Shown one piece after another: positions 44,257-51,045 of a stretch of 64,000 bases of DNA (the first letter of the stretch is position 1; the number at the start of each line of letters is the position of its first letter). Below the pieces are notes generated by a model. That model saw only the letters and a list, made by a program, of their open reading frames with translations, had not been told where the DNA came from and ran no database searches. The position numbers and the translations under genes are program-made. This DNA is from Rugosimonospora acidiphila (GTDB taxonomy: Bacteria; Actinomycetota; Actinomycetes; Mycobacteriales; Micromonosporaceae), in the NCBI RefSeq assembly GCF_039543385.1, contig NZ_BAABJQ010000013.1, forward strand, positions 173,899 through 237,898, in the 5' to 3' direction.

Positions 44257-45179
44257 CCGGCGAGGCGCACGACCCTTCCGGCCGCCCCGGGGCCGCCACC
44301 GCGATCGGCGAGCGCACCGGCGGGGCACGGGCCGCCGGTGCGGCCGGGACGCTGGAGGGCACCGGCCTGACGCGGGTGGCGCTCGGGCCCGGCGCGTTCG
44401 CCTACCTCGGCGAGCACGGCATGCCCAACGCCGTCACCGTCGAGGGCCGCGACGGCGTGCTCGTCATCGACTCGCTGTTCACGCCCCGGCACGCCACCCA
44501 GCTGATGGGGCTGCTGCGCGCCACCACCGACAAGCCGGTCGTGGCGCTGGTCAACACCCACTTCCACGGCGACCACACCCTCGGCAACGCCGCCATCCCC
44601 ACCGACCGCGTCATCGCGCACCGCTCGGTGCGCGAGCGGCTGTCGACCGGCGGGGCCGCGTACCGGGAACTGCTGTGCTGCGTGCGCCCCGATCTGGCAC
44701 CGGAGATCGGTGAGCTGGAGTTCGTGCTGCCGACCGAACTGGTCGACGACGCCCTCGACCTCGACCTCGGCGGCCTGTCCGTCGAGATCCGCCACGCCGG
44801 GCGGCACGCGCACACCGCCGGGGACCTCACCGTGTACCTGCCGCATCTCGACGTGCTGGTCGCCTCGGACCTGGTGTTCAACGGAATCCTGCCGGTGGCC
44901 CGCGACGCCGACCTCGACGGCTGGCTGGCCGTACTCGCCCAGCTGCGCGCGTCCTTCCAGGGAGCGGTACTCGTGCCGGGGCACGGCCCGATCGGCGGGC
45001 CGGAGCTGCTCGCGCGGCAGGAGGCCGTGCTGCGCACCGTCATCGACGCGGTGTCCCGCCACCGCGGTAGCCGGGCCGCCGCCCGCGCAGCCGCGCTGGA
45101 AGAGGTCGGCTCGCTGGCGCACGCCGGCGAGCGCATCGACGCATATCTCGATCTGATCCTGTCCTCGGAGGCGAACTGA
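44253..45179 (+). CDS. Metallo-beta-lactamase-fold hydrolase
   Basis: 308 residues. Zinc motif NTHFHGDHTLGN, later AGRHAHTAGDLTVYLP, VASDLVFNGILPV and VPGHGPIGG complete the MBL ligand set. The family includes thioesterases, lactonases and glyoxalase II-like enzymes; here it could hydrolyse a CoA thioester or lactone of the pathway. ATG 44253 overlaps the previous stop as ATGA. The first ~35 residues are low-complexity. Confidence 0.87.
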   Translation: MTGEAHDPSGRPGAATAIGERTGGARAAGAAGTLEGTGLTRVALGPGAFAYLGEHGMPNAVTVEGRDGVLVIDSLFTPRHATQLMGLLRATTDKPVVALVNTHFHGDHTLGNAAIPTDRVIAHRSVRERLSTGGAAYRELLCCVRPDLAPEIGELEFVLPTELVDDALDLDLGGLSVEIRHAGRHAHTAGDLTVYLPHLDVLVASDLVFNGILPVARDADLDGWLAVLAQLRASFQGAVLVPGHGPIGGPELLARQEAVLRTVIDAVSRHRGSRAAARAAALEEVGSLAHAGERIDAYLDLILSSEAN

Positions 45180-45181
45180 CC

Positions 45182-46342
45182 GTGGTGGCGCTCCTGGAAC
45201 ATCAGGCGAAGGACCTGCTCGCGGCCGGCGGTCTGGCCGTGCCACCGGGGCGGCTCATCCGCCCCGGCGACGACATCGACGCCGCGTGCGCCGGGCTCGG
45301 CCGGTCCGGCCGGCTGGCCGTCAAGGCGCAGGTGCCGGCGAAGAACCGGGCCGCCGCGGGCGGTGTGGTGGTCGTCGACGGCCCGGCCCGGGCTGCCGAG
45401 GCGGCCCGGGCCCTGTTCGACCGCGACATCCACGGCCATCCGGTCGGATGCGTGCTGGTCGAGCGGGCGGTGGACGCCACCGCCGAGTGGTTCGCCGGCG
45501 TGCTGGTCGACCCGTGGGGCCGCGGCCTGACCGTGCGGTGCAGCGACCAGGGCGGCACCGGGGTCGAGCAGCGGCTGGCGGACGGCGGGCACAGCGCCTC
45601 GTTCGGCCCCGACGCCGTACCCACCGCCGCGGAGCTGGCCCGCGCCTGGGGCTGGGATGGCGACGATCCGGTACGGGAGCGCGTCGCCGCGCTCGCCAGC
45701 CGGCTGTGCCGCCTGGCCGTGGACAACGACCTGCTGCTGCTGGAGGTCAACCCGCTGGCGGTCGGCGTCGACGCAGCGCTGACCGTGCTGGACGCGCACA
45801 TCACCGTCGACGACTCCGCCGAGTTCCGCCAGCCGTGGCTGGCCGACCTGGAGCCCGAGCTCGAACGGGTGCATCCCGCCCGGGCGTGGCGTCGCCAGTA
45901 CGGCGCCGACTTCGCGGTCACCGACCGGGAGGCCACTGTCGCGCTGCTCAACACCGGCGCCGGGGCCGGCATGCTGCTCACCGACGAACTCGGCTCGCGC
46001 GGCATCCGCACGTACAACTTCAGCGACATCCGGGCCGGCACGCCGGACCGCCGCCGCGAACGCTTCCGCGCCGCCGTCGACCTGATACTGCGCGGCCACG
46101 CCGTGGATACCGTGCTGATCTGCGTGCACGCCGGCATCACGGACCTCCGTGAGGTCAGCGTCGACCTGGTGGAGTCCGTGGAAACCCTGGGCTCGGCCGG
46201 GCGCAACGTGGTGGTGCGGTTGGAGGGGCCGTACTCGGCGGAGGCGTCCGCCGCCCTCGCCGGGCGCCACCGCGTGGTGGTCCAGCCCGATCTGCGCATG
46301 GCCGTCGACACCACCGCCGAGTTGACCGGGAAAGCATCATGA
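45182..46342 (+). CDS. Succinyl-CoA-synthetase beta-like subunit (ATP-grasp acid-CoA ligase)
   Basis: 386 residues. Opens LEHQAKDLLAAGGLAVPPG, as SucC does, then the ATP-grasp region AVKAQVPAKNRAAAGGVVVV, LLLEVNPLAVG (Mg ligands Glu, Asn) and the CoA-ligase domain LLNTGAGAGMLLTDELGSRG. Divergent from housekeeping SucC, so the acid is probably not succinate; malate-CoA ligase (MtkA) and similar enzymes share this pattern. Two adjacent GTGs (45182, 45185) are possible starts. It overlaps the alpha subunit as ATGA. Confidence 0.87.
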   Translation: MVALLEHQAKDLLAAGGLAVPPGRLIRPGDDIDAACAGLGRSGRLAVKAQVPAKNRAAAGGVVVVDGPARAAEAARALFDRDIHGHPVGCVLVERAVDATAEWFAGVLVDPWGRGLTVRCSDQGGTGVEQRLADGGHSASFGPDAVPTAAELARAWGWDGDDPVRERVAALASRLCRLAVDNDLLLLEVNPLAVGVDAALTVLDAHITVDDSAEFRQPWLADLEPELERVHPARAWRRQYGADFAVTDREATVALLNTGAGAGMLLTDELGSRGIRTYNFSDIRAGTPDRRRERFRAAVDLILRGHAVDTVLICVHAGITDLREVSVDLVESVETLGSAGRNVVVRLEGPYSAEASAALAGRHRVVVQPDLRMAVDTTAELTGKAS

Positions 46343-47241
46343 AGCCGCTACGTGAATGGCTCGAGGGCCGACCCGGTGTGGTCGTGCACGGGCTGGCCAG
46401 TCGCACTGGTCGCAACCAACTGGCCGCGCTGCGGGCGCAGGGCACGCGGGTGGTGGCCGGTGTCTCCGGGCGCCAGGCCGGCACCGAACTGGATGGCATC
46501 CCGCTGTTCGCGTCGACCGGCGACGCCTGCCGGGCCACCGGTGCCACCGTCGCGCTGCTGTTCGTGCCGGCCGAGCACGTCCGACCGGCCGCGCTGGAGG
46601 CGCTGGAGGCCGGCGTGGAGCTGCTGGTCATCCCCGCCGAGGGGGTACCGGTGATGGACGCGCTGGTGGTGGCCGAGGCGGCCGGGGACACCCTGGTCGT
46701 CGGCCCGAACTCGCCGGGACTGATCGTCCCGGGACTGATCAAGCTCGGGTTCATGCCGTCCGGGCGGCTGCGTCCCGGCCCGGTCGGCCTGGTCTCGCGC
46801 AGCGGCACCCTGTCCTACGAGGTGTCGCTGCACCTCGCGGAGCGCGGCATCGGCATCTCCACCTGGATCGGGGTCGGCGGCGACGTCGCGCCGTTCCTGC
46901 CGATGCGCGAGGCCGCCGAGCTGGTCGCCGCCGACCCGCAAACCGAGCTGCTGGTCATCGTCGGCGAGGTGGGCGGCACCGGCGAGGAGTCGGTGGCGCA
47001 GTCCATAGTGGACGGCCAGCTGACCGTGCCGGTACACGCGATGATCGTCGGCGGCCGGGTGGTCGGCGACGAGCCGGTCGGGCACGCGGGCGCCGTGATG
47101 CTCGGCGGGGCCGGCGGGTACGAGGGGAAGGTGGCCCGGCTGCGCGCCGCCGGCGCCACGGTGCACAGCACGCCGTGGGAACTGGCCGACGACATCGCCG
47201 CACGGCTGGCGGCCACGCCAACGACGATCGGAGAGCAGTGA
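46339..47241 (+). CDS. Succinyl-CoA-synthetase alpha-like subunit
   Basis: 300 residues. CoA-binding N-terminal Rossmann domain (VVVHGLASRTGRNQLAALRA; VVAGVSGRQAG), VVGPNSPGLIVPG, LVSRSGTLSYEV and the phosphohistidine site DEPVGHAGAVMLGG. All catalytic parts are present. With the beta subunit it should activate a carboxylic acid to its CoA ester at the cost of ATP or GTP. Upstream of an aldolase and an acyl-CoA dehydrogenase in the same operon. Confidence 0.9.
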   Translation: MKPLREWLEGRPGVVVHGLASRTGRNQLAALRAQGTRVVAGVSGRQAGTELDGIPLFASTGDACRATGATVALLFVPAEHVRPAALEALEAGVELLVIPAEGVPVMDALVVAEAAGDTLVVGPNSPGLIVPGLIKLGFMPSGRLRPGPVGLVSRSGTLSYEVSLHLAERGIGISTWIGVGGDVAPFLPMREAAELVAADPQTELLVIVGEVGGTGEESVAQSIVDGQLTVPVHAMIVGGRVVGDEPVGHAGAVMLGGAGGYEGKVARLRAAGATVHSTPWELADDIAARLAATPTTIGEQ

Positions 47242-47936
47242 GTACCCCCGAAGAACTGGCCCTGGCCACCCGAGTGCTGGCCGAACACGACCTGATCGGC
47301 ATGTACGGGCACGTGAGCGTGCTGCCCGACCCGGGCGCGCAGGAGTACCTGCTCAGCCCGGGCGCGGGATTCCGCAAGCAGGACTGCGGCCCGCGGGACG
47401 TCGTGTCGCTGCGCTTCGACGACGAGTTCCGCCCCGGCCTGCCGCTGGAGCTGTACATGCACTCCGAGACGCACCGGCGCCACCCGGAGGTCCGCGCGCT
47501 CGTGCACACCCACGCCCCGGCGCTGACCGAACTGAGCCTGTACGCCGACGTGCCGGGCGACGCCATGCTGCTGCACGCGGCGTTCTGGCCCGAGGAGGTA
47601 CCGGTGTACGAGCTGCCACGGTTGGTCGTCCGGCGGGACCAGGCGCAGGGGCTGGTCGACGTGGTCGGCACGTCGAGCGTCACCCTGCTGCGCTGGCACG
47701 GCGCCGTGGTCACCGGCCGCAGCCTGTCGGAGGCCGTGTTCCGCACCATCTACGCGGAGAAGAACGCCCGGCTGCTGCTGGACGGGCTGCGCGGGACGGG
47801 CAAGCGGGTAGCGCTGCCGTCGGGCGCCGAGCGGGAAGACATCGCCGAGCAGATCATCACCGACCGGATGCTCGGCCTGCACTGGGGCTACGAGGCCGCG
47901 GCGGACGCGGCCCGCGATCGGGGTGAGGACCGATGA
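47238..47936 (+). CDS. Class II aldolase/adducin-family protein
   Basis: 232 residues. Zn-binding and acidic residues in GMYGHVSVL, ELYMHSETHRRHPEVRALVH and THAPALTEL follow the AraD/fuculose-aldolase pattern; LLRWHGAVVTGRSLSEAVFR holds the third His. Members cleave sugar phosphates or decarboxylate/retro-aldol 4-hydroxy-2-oxo acids and methoxylated acids. Here it may split or decarboxylate a ring-derived hydroxy acid. GTG 47238 overlaps the previous stop as GTGA. Confidence 0.87.
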   Translation: MSTPEELALATRVLAEHDLIGMYGHVSVLPDPGAQEYLLSPGAGFRKQDCGPRDVVSLRFDDEFRPGLPLELYMHSETHRRHPEVRALVHTHAPALTELSLYADVPGDAMLLHAAFWPEEVPVYELPRLVVRRDQAQGLVDVVGTSSVTLLRWHGAVVTGRSLSEAVFRTIYAEKNARLLLDGLRGTGKRVALPSGAEREDIAEQIITDRMLGLHWGYEAAADAARDRGEDR

Positions 47937-49093
47937 CGGACCCGAGCGAGCGGTACCGGACCACCGCCGCGCAGCGGGAACTGGCCGCCCGGGTGCGCGA
48001 GATCGCCGAGACCCACTTCGCCCCCCGCGCCCTGGAGTGGGAGCAGACCGGGCAGTTCCCGGCGCCGAACATCAAGCTGCTGGCCGAGGCCGGCGTCATG
48101 GGCACCGCGGTTCCGGTCGAGTACGGCGGCGCGGGCGGCGGTTGGCTCGACTCCGCCGTCGTACTCGAGGAGATCGCCCGCACCTGTTACGTCACCGCGA
48201 TGGCCACCCTCGGCGAACTCGGGGTGCAGAGCCGGGCCATCGCCGCGTTCGGCGACGCCGCCCTCAAGGCCGACCTGCTGCCCCGGATCGCCCGTGGCGA
48301 CGTGGTCTGCTCGATCTGCATCACCGAGGCGGACTCCGGCAGCGACGTCGGCGCCATCGTCACTAGGGCCGTGCCGACCGACGGCGGCTGGCGGCTGTCC
48401 GGCGGCAAGGCGCTGATCAGCCGGCTCGATGTGGTGGACATCATGCTGGTGTGCACCCGGTTCGGCACCGGCGAGGGGCGCGGCATCCGCGACGTGGGGT
48501 TCCTGGTGGTGGAGCGGGACCGGCCCGGCGTGACGGTGTCCGGCGCGCACCAGACCCTCGGCGGCGAGCGGCTGTTCGAGCTGACCCTGACCGACGTGTT
48601 CGTGCCCGAACGCAACCTGCTCGTCGGACCGGGCGGGTTCAAGACGATGATGAACGCGTTCAACGGCCAGCGCTGTCTCAACGCGGCCATCAGCATCGGC
48701 ATCGCGCAGGGCGCGCTGGACGCGGCACTGGCCCGGGCGCAGCAGCGCGAGCAGTTCGGCCACCCGATCGCCGACTTCCAGGGCATCCGGTGGATGCTGG
48801 CGGACTGCGCCATCGACATCGAGGCCGCCCGGGCGCTGGTGCACCGCGCGGCGTACAACGACGGCAACGACTTCCCGAACCGGTACGACTCGGCGGTGGC
48901 GAAGGTGTTCGCCAACGAGATGTCGCTGCGGGTCACCGACCGGGTACTGCAGATCTTCGGCGGTCACGGCTTCCTGCGCGACCTGCCGGCCGAACGGTAC
49001 CTGCGCTGGGCGCGCTACGGCGGGCTCGGTGGCGGTACGCCGCAGGTGCTGCGCGACGGCATCGCCGGCGAACTCTACCGCGCGCGGCGCTGA
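47933..49093 (+). CDS. Acyl-CoA dehydrogenase
   Basis: 386 residues, normal length. FAD signatures CSICITEADSGSDVGAIVTR and LQIFGGHGFLRDLPAERYLR. The 'GGHGF' region and the C-terminal R-rich helix are typical; the catalytic base is not clearly a Glu in the usual place. It should oxidise a short acyl-CoA made by the ligase upstream, giving an enoyl-CoA for the MaoC hydratase. ATG 47933 overlaps the aldolase stop. Confidence 0.9.
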   Translation: MTDPSERYRTTAAQRELAARVREIAETHFAPRALEWEQTGQFPAPNIKLLAEAGVMGTAVPVEYGGAGGGWLDSAVVLEEIARTCYVTAMATLGELGVQSRAIAAFGDAALKADLLPRIARGDVVCSICITEADSGSDVGAIVTRAVPTDGGWRLSGGKALISRLDVVDIMLVCTRFGTGEGRGIRDVGFLVVERDRPGVTVSGAHQTLGGERLFELTLTDVFVPERNLLVGPGGFKTMMNAFNGQRCLNAAISIGIAQGALDAALARAQQREQFGHPIADFQGIRWMLADCAIDIEAARALVHRAAYNDGNDFPNRYDSAVAKVFANEMSLRVTDRVLQIFGGHGFLRDLPAERYLRWARYGGLGGGTPQVLRDGIAGELYRARR

Positions 49094-50109
49094 TGTCCAC
49101 AGTAGACTCCGGAATCGGGACGGGCTCTGCGGTCGGGCTGGATGACTCGGTCGGGCTGGATGACTCGGTCGCGGTGGATGACGAGTTCGTGGTGGCCGGC
49201 CGGGACGTGGTGGCCGCGGGCGTGGTGCGGCTGACACTGCGCCGCCCCGGCGGCCAACCGGTGCCCGCCTGGAAGCCCGGGGCGCACATCGACCTCGTGC
49301 TGCGCGACGGCCTGGTCCGGCAGTACTCGCTGTGCGGCGACCCGGCGGACCGCTCGGCCCTGCGGGTCGCGGTGCTGCGGGAGGCGGCCGGGCGCGGCGG
49401 CTCGGCGTTCGTGTTCGACTCGCTGGCCGCCGGCCGGCCGGTGCGGGTCCGCGGTCCGCGCAACCACTTCCCGCTGGTACCCGCCGGAAGCTACCTGTTC
49501 ATCGCCGGCGGCATCGGCATCACCCCGATCCTGCCGATGATCGCGGCCGTCTCGGCGGCGGGCCGGCCCTGGCGGCTGGTCTACGGCGGCCGGACCCGGG
49601 CATCGATGGCGTTCCTCGACGCGCTCGCCGACTCCGCCAACGTGAGCATCGTCCCGCAGGACGAGGCCGGGCTCATCGACCTGGACGCCGTGCTGGGCCG
49701 GCCGGTCGCCGGTACGGCCATCTACTGCTGCGGGCCGGAGTCGCTGCTCGCCGCGGTCGAGAGCCGTTGCCGGGACTGGCCGCCGGGCGTGCTGCACGTG
49801 GAGCGGTTCGCCGCGCGTCCGGGTGCCGGGGACGGCCCGCGCGAGGCGTTCGAGGTGGAGTTCGCGCGCAGCCGCAAGGTCTGTGAGGTGCCGGCCGGCC
49901 GGTCGATCCTGCAGGTCGCCGACGAGGCCGGCGTGTTCGTGGCCACCTCCTGCGAGGAGGGCACCTGCGGCACCTGTGAGACGCCGGTGCTGTCCGGCGA
50001 GCCCGACCACCGCGACTCGTACCTCAGCCCGGCCGAGCGGGAGCGCGGCAACATCATCCTGGTGTGCGTGTCCCGGTCCCGCTCGCCACGGCTCGTGCTG
50101 GATCTGTAG
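49093..50109 (+). CDS. Phthalate-dioxygenase-type reductase (FMN, NAD, C-terminal 2Fe-2S)
   Basis: 338 residues. Order of domains: flavin-binding (RQYSLCGDPADRSALRVAV, FMN type), NAD-binding (FIAGGIGITPILPMIAAVS; YCCGPESLL) and C-terminal plant-type ferredoxin (SCEEGTCGTCETPVLSGEPD, then ILVCVSRS). This is the PDR/vanillate-demethylase-B layout and probably feeds the Rieske oxygenase encoded 11 kb upstream. The N-terminus carries 18-bp repeats (VGLDDS, 49132-49185) that precede the flavin domain. ATG 49093 shares a base with the previous stop. Confidence 0.9.
   Translation: MSTVDSGIGTGSAVGLDDSVGLDDSVAVDDEFVVAGRDVVAAGVVRLTLRRPGGQPVPAWKPGAHIDLVLRDGLVRQYSLCGDPADRSALRVAVLREAAGRGGSAFVFDSLAAGRPVRVRGPRNHFPLVPAGSYLFIAGGIGITPILPMIAAVSAAGRPWRLVYGGRTRASMAFLDALADSANVSIVPQDEAGLIDLDAVLGRPVAGTAIYCCGPESLLAAVESRCRDWPPGVLHVERFAARPGAGDGPREAFEVEFARSRKVCEVPAGRSILQVADEAGVFVATSCEEGTCGTCETPVLSGEPDHRDSYLSPAERERGNIILVCVSRSRSPRLVLDL
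49132..49185 (+). repeat. 18-bp in-frame repeats in the reductase N-terminus
   Basis: GTCGGGCTGGATGACTCG occurs twice exactly and a third time with changes, encoding VGLDDS, VGLDDS, VAVDDE. Confidence 0.95.
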
Positions 50110-50133
50110 CCGCGCTCCGATCCCGGATCCGGC

Positions 50134-50520
50134 TCACGCGGACCCGGCGACGGCTTCGGCGATGGCCGCGGGGGTGCCGAGCACTTTGAGCTGATCACCG
50201 GTCAGGCCGTAGCGCTGCCCCACGTACGCGGGATCCTGCCAGGTCATCAGCGACCCCGGCCGGCCGTCGTCGCGCACCATTATCCGCAGCGGCAGGTCCA
50301 TGGCAACCTCCGGTACCGCCTGCATGAGCGGCGTGCCGGCCCGCGGGTCGCCGAAGCTGACCACCATGGTCTCGGGCATGCTCAACCCCGCCTTCCGGGC
50401 CGCGCCAGCGTGGTCGACCACCGCCACGACGGCGGCGCCCCGATGCTCGACCTCGCGGCGGATCGCGGCGACCGTCTCGGCGACGTCGTGGGGGCTGCGC
50501 GCGGTCACCAGGCCGTTCAC
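50134..50520 (-). CDS. DUF302-domain protein
   Basis: 128 residues. The pattern ARSPHDVAETVAAIRREVEH, VVAVVDHAGAARKAGLSMPE, VVSFGDPRAGTPLMQAVPEV, AMDLPLRIMVRDDGRPGSLM covers the DUF302 fold (TT1751-like). Function is unknown; many homologues are linked to metal or redox stress. GTG 50520, with GGAG upstream, gives the usual start. It ends 24 bases from the convergent reductase stop. Confidence 0.85.
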   Translation of the reverse strand: MNGLVTARSPHDVAETVAAIRREVEHRGAAVVAVVDHAGAARKAGLSMPETMVVSFGDPRAGTPLMQAVPEVAMDLPLRIMVRDDGRPGSLMTWQDPAYVGQRYGLTGDQLKVLGTPAAIAEAVAGSA

Positions 50521-50598
50521 GGCCGGCTCCGGGTCAATCGTGTCCGCATGACTCCCATCTTGCCCGCTACCCCCGCCGCCGGTCCCGTGGCGCCCGAG

Positions 50599-50642
50599 AT
50601 CATGGTGGCGATCCCTCTCCCGAGGGGGATCGCCACCATGAT
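50599..50642 (+). ncRNA. Dispersed hairpin element, copy 2
   Basis: ATCATGGTGGCGATCCC pairs perfectly over 17 bases with GGGATCGCCACCATGAT, closing on TCTCCCGAGG. The ends match the hairpin at 23865-23909 while the inner stem differs. It lies between two divergent genes (DUF302 leftward, acidic ORF rightward), so it cannot be the terminator of either. Class provisional. Confidence 0.45.
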
Positions 50643-50702
50643 TTGACGAGCGACGGGATGCGCCCGGCCGTTTGCCGCGGTCGAACCCGGCGAAACAGCG
50701 GC

Positions 50703-50903
50703 ATGACCGAGAAGATGAGCCCGGAGGAGAAGACCGGTGCCCGCCCGATCCGGGTGCCGGACCCCGACGAGTACCGGCGATCGAGGCATCCGGCGCCCGA
50801 GGCCACCGACGAGCTTGCCGGCGATGAGACGGAGCGCTGGAAGACCGCGCTGCCGCCGAAGGCGGAGGACGGCGCCGACCCGGATGCCGACGACCGGTCG
50901 TGA
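50703..50903 (+). CDS. Small acidic hypothetical protein
   Basis: 66 residues from ATG 50703: MTEKMSPEEKTGARPIRVPD, followed by PDEYRRSRHPAPEATDEL and a very acidic C-terminus (EDGADPDADDRS). No signal or membrane segment. Composition (rich in Glu, Asp, Arg, Pro) and even third-position GC support coding, but there is no clear ribosome-binding site. Function unknown; possibly an intrinsically disordered protein. Confidence 0.45.
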   Translation: MTEKMSPEEKTGARPIRVPDPDEYRRSRHPAPEATDELAGDETERWKTALPPKAEDGADPDADDRS

Positions 50904-51045
50904 CAGACCGCGTCGGGTATGTGGTCGGAAGGTAGCGATTGGGGGAGAGTGAACCTGGTTCGGGAACCATCCGTTTGAGATAGTGCCGCCGTCGGTATCG
51001 TCGGCACACCTCGTCGCGACGCCGCATCGGCCGTCCAACGGAAGG

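Noticed and set aside
50599..50642. Bidirectional terminator
   Set aside because: The genes on either side point away from it, so it ends neither transcript.
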